In this document: positions 10,672-21,615 of the stretch, in pieces
Layout of the letters: the number at the start of each line of letters is the position of its first letter
How positions within the stretch are numbered: position 1 is the first letter of the stretch
Assembly: GCA_014155875.1 (NCBI GenBank)
Contig: JACEFZ010018306.1
Span: forward strand, 147,501 to 211,500
Direction of reading: 5' to 3'
DNA from: Cepaea nemoralis
Taxonomy: Eukaryota > Mollusca > Gastropoda > Stylommatophora > Helicidae
DNA length: 64,000 nucleotides
The notes under the pieces: generated by a model
Told to the model about the DNA's origin: nothing
Database searches by the model: none
The model's input: the letters and a program-made list of their open reading frames with translations, nothing else
Translations under genes and position numbers: made by a program

Positions 10672-11512
10672 TGTGTCACAGCGAGGTAATGCCCATTAAA
10701 TAGATTGTATTTGACTGTTGTACTTCATAGTGCAACATAATTGGTGTATACATATTGTTTACTATTCACCTGTATATATTTATTATAATTGTTAAGGTAT
10801 AATGTTCGACTTTGACATGTTTAATAACACATAGATATATATATTGTACATGAAAGGAATTCCTTTCATGAAAAAGGGGTGTGGAGAGTGTCAAGGTCTC
10901 ACATCCGAGGTTGCGACGCGTTGTCTGTACCAACGGCTAACAACATAACAACACGCAACCCTGAGTGATGTTAAACACTGCAGAGAGAACGCGGCGTCTT
11001 CGACGACGCCCGGATAAGCAGCCAAGCACAGCAATTGAGCGAAGCTTAAAACGACCGCTGGTTAGCAGTACACCCCGTGAACCTTGCAGGGGTCACACTA
11101 GCTGACGTGAGCGCCGACTGGCGTGTAGCGTGTAGAACGCCAGAACTGGCAGACGGGTTTTTAGGTGTTTGAATGGACAGGTCGCATGGGTATGCGAGGA
11201 GTGTTTGAATCTGCGTTGAGAGCTAGCCTGTACGACAGTGGGAGACTGGTTCGAACGCTTGAATAGTTTGACTTGTAAGTGAGATGTTTATTGCTTGCAT
11301 GTATTATTATGTATTGTAGTGATATTGTTCATGCCGTAATGATTGCTATGGACTGTCAGTGCGCGATGTTTGTGCGATAATAAATGCAGCGCGTAAATAA
11401 ATCTTGTGAATAATACTTTCGGATATTCACTTCGAGTGATTTGATAGTTTGATATTGCTTCACACTTGCCAGAAAACGAGCTACTTATCTTGCTCTACGC
11501 AAGGCTCTGACA
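10672..11512 (+). repeat. 3' LTR of the Gmr1-like element
   Basis: 841 bp, pairing with the 5' LTR at 5493-6329. Differences are mostly single substitutions plus two short length changes (an extra TA near 10840 and two extra T near 11161). It ends GGCTCTGACA and abuts the CA-rich minisatellite. Confidence 0.9.
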
Positions 11513-11517
11513 CTACC

Positions 11518-13150
11518 CACACACACGCACACCAAGGGACACATACATACCCCACCAACCGACCCATCCCCCACCCACACTCCCCTCACCTGTTCACCCA
11601 ACCAAAACACACTCGCCACCCACAAACATTCCCCCACCAACCCACATATCCCACGCCCACCCACATACACATCCTAACCCACACATCCTGTCCCCATCCA
11701 CACCTCAAACCACCCATCCCCCAGCCACATATCCATTGATCACATATTTCCCACCCACGCACACAATCCCCCACCAACCCACACATCGCACATCCACTCA
11801 CACATCCCCAAACTATACACACACATCCCCACCAACTGGCATCTCCCTACCCCCCCCCCCCACACACACACACACATCTCCCTAACCACCCATACATCCC
11901 CAATCCACTCACACACACACACACCCCATCACCCACACATACATCCTCCACCCACCCATACATGCATTAACATAATCCCCCACTACATAATCCCCCACCC
12001 GCACATCACATACATCCCCTGCAACGCAATATTCCCAACCCACGCACCGCACACACATATCCCTCACCAACACATCCCACACCCACATACCACCACACAT
12101 CCCCACCTACACACCACACACATATCCCCCACCCACATACCACACAATATTCCCACCCACACAGATACCCTTACCCATCCACCCCACATACCCCCACCCA
12201 CACACCACAAAAATCCCCCATCCACACACACACATACCTCACCCACACAATATCCCTAACCAACACACCATACACCTCTCCCCATCCACACACGCATTCT
12301 CTACCCGTCCACCAACACACACACACTCACGCACACATCCTCCACTACGCACCCACACACCCCCACCCACCCACCCCCAACCAAACATCTCTCGATCACA
12401 ATACCCCTACCCACACACATCCTCCACCCACTCACGCATCCCAACCCGACACATACACATCCCTCACCCACCTACACTTCCCTAAGCGACTCACACCCCC
12501 ACCCACACATTCCCCATCCACGCACACATCTCTCACCCACACACGCCCACATACTTCCCCCAACCACCACACATCCCCTACTCACCCACACATATACCCC
12601 ACCCATGCACACATTCCCCGCTTCCATCACACACATCCCCCACACCACACACTATCCCCCACCCACACACATATCCTCACCCATACCACCACACCCCCAC
12701 CCACACACCATGCACACATCCCCCACCAACATACCGCACACATATCTCAAACCAACACACCATACACTTCTCCCCACCCGCCCTTGCATCCCCAATCCAC
12801 CCAACACAATCCCCTACCCACACAACCCCGCCACCAACACATACTTCCTCAAACCACCCACACATCTCCACCCACATAAACACACACACACACCCCACAC
12901 CCGTCCCATACACATATCCTCCACCCATAAACACATCCCCGACACCCATTCCCACACCCCTACTTTCACCCCCACACATCCATCCACACATCCCATCAAC
13001 ACCCACAAATATCACTACCCACAAAAACCCACACACCCCAACCCATCCAAGCGCATACCCCCACCCACACATCTGCCACCCACACATATCCCCACACTCA
13101 CACACATCCTCCACACACACTCACACCTCCTCACATCTAGACACATACAA
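11518..13150. repeat. Degenerate CA/CCCACC minisatellite, 1.6 kb
   Basis: The plus strand is almost free of G and built from variants of a 12-17 bp unit such as CCCACCCACACATCC. The minus strand is therefore a long run of GGTGGG/GTGTGG motifs able to form G-quadruplexes. All open frames here, on both strands, are low-complexity artefacts. Confidence 0.9.
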
Positions 13151-13317
13151 AATGTCTCACGTTATCATTGAAACTAGTATGAACAAACTCCCACACTTTA
13201 CTCACACACATACACTGACAATTGTCATGAGCAGTCTCATAAAAATGTTAAACATGGAGAAAAATGTGTACATAAAAAGTATGTGACGTAAACATAGTGA
13301 TGCTCCCACACACAGAG

Positions 13318-13547
13318 ATACACACAGAGAAGGAACACACACACACACATTCACTCTCATGCTCACTCATTCTGTCTCTCATTCACACTCACTGACTCTC
13401 TCACTCAAACTACAGTAATGTACATAAGTTTATATTATACATGGTAAAATCAAATGGTATTTAACTGATAATATGACAGATGAGAATACACAAACTGATG
13501 GATTCGCGTGTTACATAACATGCGTGTTACATGACATGCATCTGCTC

Positions 13548-13608
<61 letters not shown>

Positions 13609-13845
13609 CTTTCATATACACACACTCACACGCATGCGCGCGCACACACACACACACACTAACACATCAACTCTCGCACTGTCTCACTCTCTTACACACA
13701 ATCCTTCACACACACACTCACTCTCTCAATCACACTCTCTCACACATACACATACGCATGAACGCATGCACGCACGCACGCACACACTCCCTCACTCACT
13801 TCATACTATCCATCATACTATCATACTATCATACTATCCAGCACT
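13318..13845. repeat. (CA)n, (CT)n and mixed microsatellites
   Basis: A run of CT dinucleotides at about 13549-13602 is followed by CACA/CACT stretches to about 13800 and four tandem CATACTAT units near 13802-13838. Shorter CA tracts lie at 13318-13350. Confidence 0.9.
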
Positions 13846-14287
13846 GGATAATGTTCAGACTTGTCTTTGAAGGAATGGAGGCGAGAATAGAAGCTGAAAA
13901 TCACACACACTTCTCTGTCCTGTAATCTAGCAGATGTGAAAACTTAACACTTCAGACGCTTATTGCAATATCTACCATGAGACTATGTTATTATCATTGT
14001 CACTATTATCATCAGCATCATCAGTGATGCACCTATCATACACGCTCCAGGCAACAGCCCAACCTAATCTCATCCTTAAGACTGACGATATCGGTTTAAT
14101 GACTGGGGTAATATATTTTTGCATCTCTCTACCAATATTCCTTTTGGACTGCCTGGGTATCCATCTTTCTTTGCTTTTCGTATGTATAAAATTATAATCT
14201 TTGGCAGTTGTGGCTGTAGCTGATTATTTATGTCTTGACCGTTACTTGAGCAGGTTGATGTAACGGTTAGAACGTGTCGCTGACAAT

Positions 14288-14699
14288 AGGCCATGACATA
14301 GGGGGCTGCGTGGTATCGAGGTATGGTGTCCGTCTCGAGTGCTGGAGATCCAGGGTTCAGGCCCCAGTGAGAACCGGGATTTTTTCACGAAGACTTCCAG
14401 TAATAAATTTCCCCTGGTCTCTGGGTAGCGAGATCGGACGCCCGTGTGTATTGTGGTACACGTACAAAATCCCTTGGCAGTTGGAAATAGAAAAAGAGTA
14501 GCCTAACGGCAAAATTTCGAGTCCAAAATCTACCCAAAGTATTTCAGGATCATCGCCGGTGCTACGGAGTTCGTGCACTGAACTGAGTTTTTTTCAGAAC
14601 TCAGGTTTGAGTTAGGAGAAGAACGGAGCACTTATGGGTTACACTCGTGTGCCGTGATTCTGATCCATAGACTAAACTAACCTAAACTAAATTAAACTA
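14288..14699 (+). mobile_element. tRNA-derived SINE (family C) with target duplication
   Basis: A tRNA-like head at about 14300-14370 has a box A-like TGGTATCGAGG and a box B-like GGTTCAGGCCC about 40 nt apart, the internal Pol III promoter layout. The element ends in CTAAACTAA-type units (14670-14699). GCTGACAAT flanks it at 14279-14287 and 14700-14708, a 9-bp target duplication that fixes both ends. Confidence 0.8.
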
Positions 14700-14708
14700 G
14701 CTGACAAT

Positions 14709-14800
14709 GACAAGAGCTTAGTCGGTTGAGCGTTGGATAACTGAAAGTCCACAACATCTAATGGTCCTCGGTCATCACAAACCCATTGCAGACTCCTTTT
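14709..14800 (+). mobile_element. Possible tRNA-like SINE head
   Basis: AGCTTAGTCGGTTGAGCG resembles a Pol III box A in a tRNA context. No clean box B was found downstream. It adjoins the right duplication of the SINE at 14288-14699 and may be part of the host SINE it entered. Confidence 0.3.
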
Positions 14801-15384
14801 GTTTTTCATCTTGACCCCTATTTGCTTATGTGTCAGAAATTTCGCTTCTGTACAACAGAGAATTGGAAAACGGACAGCCCTTGGACAAAGTAGCCAGTGT
14901 AGTATGTATGGTAAGTTCTTTTAAAACTATATATTAACAGTAACGAGACAGTTGTTTTAAATATTATCATTCTTACAGAGTCTTCGCATAGCAAAGCTCA
15001 CAGTTTACCAACGCGTGTTTTTGTCTCTGCACGGACAATGCTCTTGATCTCTTGCAATCTTAAAGTCACCGGATCTCAATGTTCACTAACCCAGCATCCA
15101 TCTATCAGCGAATACTAAAAGTGAAGAGGAGCACACTGCTGAGTACTTGCTGTTGGTATTGCTTATTTTAGTTCATTTGGTGGAGGGCTGATTGCTTGCT
15201 TGGTGGCCTGGAACCGGGGATCGATGATGTCTTGGCTAACCACCGGTAGACGAACACCACACTCAGTTCGCGCTGAAGATGATGGATGGCAGCAATGAAC
15301 AAAGAATCATAACAGTATCTGATTCTCTCAGTGACTGAACACGGTTTGGGAATACTCACAGTGTCTAAATGAACCTGTGAAACT

Positions 15385-16350
15385 GAAGCACATACAGAGT
15401 GAAGCCGTCAGAGTGATCTTGTGATGAAACAAAGGACACGGTGACAGTGTGTGTATGCGGTACATCCTAGCTGTACCAACAATTTCGGACAGGCTTAAGG
15501 GGCTGCAGGAAAAATCAGCTAACTGATAACAGGAAAAGCATGGCTGTCTAAGACAGACAGAGGACACAGTTAGAGAAGTGTGCATGTTTGAGAACATTGG
15601 AAGGGGAGAGGTGTGGGTCAGAATTCCAGAGGGAATATCAGACCTGCGAAGGGTCATAGTCACATTGGACAAGTGTCGGAATTGGCCGGCAGAATGCGCT
15701 GAGTGCGAGGTGGTGCGACAATTGATCCACGACAATTCTTACCCAGATGATGCAATCGTCTACAATGATGGCTCTATACTGAGAGACATAAGAAGAGTCC
15801 GAAGGTTCATAGCGAATTTTAATAAATGTTGTTTAGTTCACAAGAGCCTGGCAAATGATACCACGTCTAGCCTGAGAATTAAGGTGGACAAAGTCACCGC
15901 GGCAGTCCTCAGACTGGAGGACAGTCAGCGCGCGCCCACACACACACACAAAAGCACACACACACACACACACACACATCGTGCTCATAACTGGCTCATG
16001 GAGCATGCTGGGAAAGAAGAAGACAGGTATGTTTCCTGCAGAGTAGCATGCCTACATTTAAAGAAACATAAAAACAATTCTAGGGATCATCTGCTTGATC
16101 TTTTCTCCGGGACATGCTGGTGTCGAGTTAAACGAGCATGTGGGCAGACTGGCTGGGTCCACACCGTTTGGTGGAGGTATTGGGGCACTATAAGGCATAT
16201 TTGGTTAGTGCCGTTTAAGATCGTGTTTAGAGTGTGATATAACAGATACATAATTCCTAGTGATGATGGTGCTGCAAGGAGTTACCAGAGGATCTGGCCG
16301 ACACTCAGTAATCAGAGGAAATGCGTTATGGACACATAAATAGACTGCCA
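15385..16350 (+). mobile_element. RNase H-bearing LINE remnant
   Basis: The plus strand reads as a decayed copy of the C-terminal half of the LINE at 38515-41074. Near 15395 it has SEAVRVIL, then MRYILAVPTISDRL, then a linker, then the RNase H start DAIVYNDGSILRDIRR (about 15750-15800). A (CA)n tract at 15937-15981 lies inside it. The RNase H end, corresponding to [14 protein letters not shown] in the better copy, appears frame-shifted at 16105-16165. Several stops and frame changes show it is inactive. Confidence 0.7.
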
Positions 16351-18815
16351 CGGGTACTTTTTAGTACAAGGACTCTTCGGTGCTGATGAAGATGAGGACA
16401 GTGTCGTGTATTCCTTTATAGTGTCGTCCCTGGAGTGAGGGGAATCAACACCCACATTATTTTTAACCCCATATCATTATTCTGGAGAATCCACCAGATT
16501 CCGTCACAACACTCCGTCAGTCCCTGGGCATCTCTTTCTCTCTCCCCCCTCTAACCACTGGATCATGCCCCCTCTCACACTTCCCCAAAACAACATACTA
16601 AACAACTCTAGCTTCTAAAAATCAATAGCATATTAATTTAATGAAGAAAAGTGTATGTATGTGAGAAGTGTAGGTGTAGAATGTATGTCGTATACTATAG
16701 TGTGTCTGCAGAATCAGACCGAACAGCTCAGGAGCAAAGTCTGATCATAACTGTAAGGACCACACAACATCCTCATAGTTCAGCACAAAATGACCTCACC
16801 AAAACGATGTGTCCCTTCTGCCAGATGTTGACTTCTTCCAGTAGCTTTTTGATAACCTCGATACCTGGTCACCAATCACGGATATAGTCCGATACTTATC
16901 CTGAAGCGATCCTACACAATGTTACCAAATGTCCTTAAAGTTCTGAGACTTACAATCCTTGCATCGTGAAAACACGGAACACTGTCCCTTGTAATAACAT
17001 GGTTCCTTTTCTAATTATCCTATAGTTTCACCCTTTCACAGTTATTGTTTACAGTCTCACAGGAATCTAATACTTTAGTGAAAACGCCAGGTTCATTGTT
17101 CCTGTTTCCTAGATAGTCACTATTGTTCTTTCTACATAGATAATCACTATTGTTCTGTCTACATAGATAATCACTATTGTTCTTGTTCCATGTGGTATGG
17201 AAAATAATTTAACTATTCACTTCCGTGATCCCTATCACTAAGAAGTCTTCCGCCGTATACTTATATGTTTCGGCTCAACAAAGCCATGTTCCTTCAGACC
17301 CTTGTTTATAATGGGCCCAGTGCAAAAGCCTCTGCATAAATCTTCCCGCACTAATTTATCCATGATCTGAAATTGTGCTGTTTCAGCTTGTTTTCTTCAT
17401 AACCTGAGGGAAACCTGTGAAAGAGAGAACACGCCTGGTGAGAGCAACCGACACTGACCCCTATTAGATGAGTGTAGGCCGACGGCCTCACTCAGATATA
17501 TATATATATAACAGTGAACCAAGCTCTGTCATAGGTCAGAGGAGCTCATCACATCGGTCTGATTTAGGGTAAGACAAGGAAAGACCAATTGTAAAGTGCA
17601 GAACCCCAGTAGACACCCCACTGGCAGATCCCACCATTGGACATTTCCCCTATCCACCAACCATCCTCAATCTTTCTACATATCATCCCACTTCACTATT
17701 CCCAACCAGCAGAGCTAATTGACCTCTCATACTAGTTAGTTATAACAATGCGATTACCTACTGTCGCCGACACTCCTTGAATACCTAACCACAAAGCCAC
17801 AACACTATGCTCAAGTCCTAAACACTATCTATCACTAGACTGTTCTACATTATTTACATCTAAATGCTAACAAGTGAATACCTTATGAAAACTCAGCTCT
17901 ATCCTGAATCGAATCTACACTTTGCCATGAAAGACACATGTTCCTCAACGGTAATTGATACAGAACACAATAGAATCTTTCCTATATTAGAACCGAGCTA
18001 GTCCAACACTTGAGCCTAGGTCAACTCCCTTGTTCACACTAGCGGCAACAAGTTATGTTTTCATACACTCGGGGATTGTCCAAGTGACGTCATTTGATGT
18101 CAACAACAGGTGGTCTTAGCGGCAACCAAATCAAGACGGCGCCCTTCCTTTCATCTTGCGATTCTGGCAGAACAACATACCGACAATTTCCCGTTTCCTA
18201 GGGAAATCTCAAAGACTGGTAGTTTCGTTTGATCCGACTTGTTTCCACACTAGTAACAAACAATTGCAGCTGTGAATACAGACTGTCTCTGTTAGTTTAT
18301 CATTTTATCGTTACTACAGTGGTCCCGTGACAGACATAACACAAAGGGAAATGGCCTGCATGATGTGATGCTGGTTCTTAATTCAACTCAGCTCACACCT
18401 AGTTTTGCGCATAGACGTGGTCCGTCCTCTCGGATTATAGAAACAGGTGTGCTGGTTTCTGCAGTCATTAAGGGATATTTCGTCTGCTGTCTTACACTTT
18501 ATAAAGAGTATAATCCTCTGCACAAAGAAGATAATGTTCGGTCTGCTCTTATCTAGCCAGGAAAGTGTAGCTACCAAACCGGGAAAAACATGGTATGTTT
18601 GGGTGATATTTAATGCTGACTCAAAAGCATCGATGCATACTACCTGTAGTGTGAAGATTAATATGCGACTGTTAACGGTCACGTCTGTCAATATCAAAAA
18701 AAAAAATGATGTATTAGGAGCAATCTGCGAGTATGTCCTCTACCACAAGATAAACAATCTAGCTTTAATACAATCATTATTCTGCGAATTGTTAACACAT
18801 TACTGCAAATAAAAA
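16351..18815. other. Unassigned DNA with a small tandem repeat
   Basis: No convincing gene. A (TA)n tract lies near 17493-17510, next to an imperfect inverted repeat TGAGTGTAGGCC/GGCCTCACTCA at 17470-17494. A CRE-like TGACGTCAT lies near 18083. Short open frames at 18365-18812 have no protein-like pattern I recognise. Confidence 0.4.
17104..17183 (+). repeat. Short tandem repeat, about 33-bp unit, 2.5 copies
   Basis: The unit ATAATCACTATTGTTCT plus TCTACATAG recurs three times in a row with few changes. Confidence 0.75.
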
Positions 18816-18828
18816 CTATAATCCTCGT

Positions 18829-19363
18829 TTATAGTGCAGTGCTATCATGTACGGCTGACGATGAAGCAATAAGAACCACGCCAATAACAACTGTGGTGAT
18901 GCATTGATAAGTGGAATCCTTCCAGGTTTGGAAAGAAAAAACCATATACATGCCTTTGGGAAAGGTAAGCTTTGATGACACAGCGGGGCAAGCTGGAGTA
19001 GCAACTTTGAAAATGTCAATGCAGGATAGCCGACAATCACATCTCTGAATAACTAGCGGACAAGAACCCATCCAGGTTTAAACTGTAGTATAACGATGAC
19101 GCATCTCTGGTCACATAGAACCATGTGGAACCTGCAGGGAGATGGTACAACAGTAGTGTGTTGTAGTAATCCTCCTGATACAACATGATGAACAGTATTG
19201 CATTTTCTTCATCCCAACAAACCTTTATAACAATGGATATATTATGAATTGTATAGACACTTGACTGTGTCCATAGTACTTCAGCGTAAACATCTCCCAG
19301 GAGTATCAGTGTTAGCGCACGCAAGTTTCTGTAGAAATAATTCCCCATTTTCACAATGAACAT
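18829..19363 (-). pseudogene. Unrecognised ORF pair, possible secreted or membrane protein
   Basis: On the minus strand a 108-codon frame (19363-19037) begins with a signal-peptide-like stretch, LRALTLILLGDVYA. It continues with a protein-like sequence rich in aromatic and acidic residues (VCWDEENAILFIMLYQEDYY). After a stop near 19037 a second frame, offset by one, runs to 18829. It has several cysteines and a hydrophobic TTVVIGVVLIASSSA that could span a membrane. Joined they would look like a small type I membrane protein with one frameshift, but no splice site explains the shift and I know no family for it. It could be chance. Confidence 0.2.
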
Positions 19364-19599
19364 GACAGAAGCTAGAGAATAGTGTTTAAGTGTCTTTGTT
19401 TTCAGAGAAACAATAAATCATTGTATATTTCCCCCACTCTATTATATACTGGAGCTGAACAATTTCTTATTAGACAGATGTCGCCCCGACTACCAATAGA
19501 TGAACAATCAAATCATTTGCTAATATCATATAGTAAACAAGTTTGGAATGCTAGAAAATTATTATCTTGTCACCAGGAGAAATAATAAATGTTCAAAGT

Positions 19600-19890
19600 A
19601 ATTGTCAGAGAGGCGCTGTTGTCATTTTGAGGCTGCGGGTTCCAGTCCCTGCATGATCACTGGAGCTTTCGGGGTCAGCATGGGCCACTGGTTAAGAGCG
19701 CACGCTCTTAAACGTCCGATGTGCTGATGCCGAGGGAGTGGGTTCAAATCCTACATCGATCATTTAGACTAAAATGTTGACTTCCCCTCCTCGACTTGGG
19801 GATGTAAATTACAAGTACCTAAGAAGTCGGGTGTTGTTTCTTCTGATGGCGAGAGACATTGGTATTAGGGAATGCTAATACATACACACA
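19600..19890 (+). mobile_element. tRNA-like SINE
   Basis: GGGCCACTGGTTAAGAGCG (box A-like) and GGTTCAAATCC (box B-like, near 19741) lie about 50 nt apart. A second box B-like GGTTCCAGTCC precedes it at about 19640, suggesting one SINE joined to the remnant of another. No clean target duplication was found. Confidence 0.5.
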
Positions 19891-20074
19891 AGTCAGTCCA
19901 GTGCATTAGACATAGTAACATGTGTATGGACTACGCTAGAAGAATGCAAAAATGAAAAAAAAAAAACAATAGCACCACTGTAATATGTTAATGTGTCCTC
20001 TACTTCGTTGAGATGTGATTGGGCGGGTGTCGGAGCAGTTTCCTGCTATATGTCATGTTCTGATTATAGGGCCA

Positions 20075-20440
20075 TCACAATGTATAGGCCAGCATGGATG
20101 TCCAATCTTTACCTCATTACAATTTGTAGGCTAGCATGGATGTCCAATCTTTACCTCATTACAATCTGTAGGCCAGCATGGATGTCCAATCTTTACCTCA
20201 TTACAATTTGTAGGCTAGCATGGATGTCCAATCTTTACCTCATTACAATCTGTAGGCCAGCATGGATGTCCAATGTTTACCTCATTACAATTTGTAGGCT
20301 AGCATGGATGTCCAATCTTTTCCTCATCACAATGTATAGGCCATCATGGATGTCCAATCTTTCCCTCATCACAATGTGTAGGCCATCATGGGTGTCCAAT
20401 CTTTACCTCATGACAATGTGTAGGCCAACATAGATGTCAA
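20075..20440 (+). repeat. 42-bp minisatellite, about 8.5 copies
   Basis: The unit is GTAGGCTAGCATGGATGTCC followed by AATCTTTACCTCATTACAAT and two bases. Early units alternate between GTAGGCTAGC and GTAGGCCAGC, giving an 84-bp higher-order period; the last three units diverge. Because 42 is divisible by three, the array stays open in one frame (19993-20433) as a 14-residue repeat. I regard this as a by-product, not a gene. Confidence 0.9.
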
Positions 20441-20639
20441 ATCTTTCCCTCACTGTCGAGGCGACGAGCCCACAAATCGTACCCGTCCGAGCTCTTGACA
20501 TTACTGCGCACTTACATATTAACTTAACTCGCCCATACGCTAGTTTGATGAGTGTCGAATAATATCTGAAAATTTATTTTGGGCATGTTAATGAACTGAC
20601 AGGTTCCTGAACAAATTACGTTTCTGTGTATTACGTATA

Positions 20640-20870
20640 ACACAAAGAGTTACAGTAGCACAGTGGACAGCAGACTTGCCAGCAGGATCGGCGGTCATGT
20701 TCGAATTCCCATCTCGGCGGACGACGTCATTTATGTTAATTTACCTGGACTCCCAGGTCGATCCAGTCTAAAATGGAAGGCCACGTGCTCTGTCTGGTGA
20801 TAGTTAACACATCACTCATCGAGCGTCGATTGGTCAATAAACATGGAGGAGCTAAAATAATTTCAACCAG
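20640..20870 (+). mobile_element. SINE family B copy
   Basis: Box A-like TAGCACAGTGG at 20655 and box B-like GTTCGAATTCC near 20700 form a tRNA-like head. The body (CTCCCAGGTCGATCCAGTCT, then CGAGCGTCGATTGG and ATAAACATGG) recurs at 36730-36970 and 53205-53320. Confidence 0.65.
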
Positions 20871-21615
20871 TAAGCCCCACTCCATGGAACAAGCGTGCTT
20901 TGCTTTTCTACAAACTAGTTGTTATCCATAATACAATAGAAACAATCACTCTTTTCTAGATTATTAGATATTCTAATGAGACGTAGAGCAGATGGCACAA
21001 TTCAAAGATCGGTGTATCGCAAAGGAACATGGACTGGCCAATACCTGCATTTTCAGAGCTTCACACCTGTCCAGTACAAACGGGGCTTAGTACGGACCTT
21101 GTTTGACCGTGCTAGAAAGATATACACCCAGGACACACTGACAGAGGAATTTGAAACTCTGAAGAATGTCTTAAACCTGAATGGGTACTACAAAGGGTTT
21201 ATAAAGCGACACTGCCAACAGCCCAAACCAAAAGCAGACGTAACTACAGTCCCTAAACTCAAGGTATTCATCCAGCTAACCTTTCGAGGGGATGACGTAA
21301 TGCAGCGTCTACAAGACCGGCTTACTACAGCAGTAGGCCGAACATTCTGTGATGCAACTCCAGTCATTAGATATAAAACCGTACCGATTCCTACACCAAC
21401 AGTCAAAGAGCCTGTTCCTCTGTACGGCACAAACAATTGTATTTACCAATTCACATGTAGATGCTAGGCCGTTTACATTGGTAGAACAGAGAGACAGCTT
21501 AACAAACGGGTGTCAGAACACATACCTCAATGGGTCAACAAGATACAACACACAGGAGATGCTAGCCTCGTGGGGCCGACACACCGGAAGCCCCCGGCGT
21601 CTTCAATTGGTAGGC

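Larger units (their letters stand above)
5488..11517 (+). mobile_element. Ty3/Gypsy-type LTR retrotransposon of Gmr1-like gene order, RT/RNase H deleted
   Basis: Direct repeats 5493-6329 and 10672-11512 flank gag, protease, integrase and the first part of RT, all on the plus strand. Flanking 5-mers are CTAGC (5488-5492) and CTACC (11513-11517), a possible target duplication with one mismatch. Protease, integrase and RT share one reading frame (interrupted by TGA at 8860 and TAA at 10408) and gag is in another. Integrase precedes RT. Canonical Ty3/Gypsy has RT before integrase; the reversed order is known from the Gmr1 group, first found in cod. RT stops after its first motifs, exactly where the right LTR begins, so the element cannot reverse-transcribe itself. 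The LTRs differ at about twenty positions by eye, suggesting a fairly young insertion. Confidence 0.85.

Noticed and set aside
11449..13171. Many frames of 60-190 codons rich in His/Pro/Thr or Gly/Val/Trp/Cys
   Set aside because: They are readings of the CA/CCCACC minisatellite with no domain content.
14300..14372. tRNA gene
   Set aside because: Box A and B are tRNA-like, but the acceptor and anticodon stems do not pair and the sequence continues into a SINE body flanked by target duplications.
19993..20433. 146-codon frame with 14-residue repeats
   Set aside because: The frame follows from a 42-bp minisatellite, and no start context or flanking coding exists.
20075..20440. CRISPR-like array
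   Set aside because: Units are contiguous with no unique spacers, and the DNA is animal.
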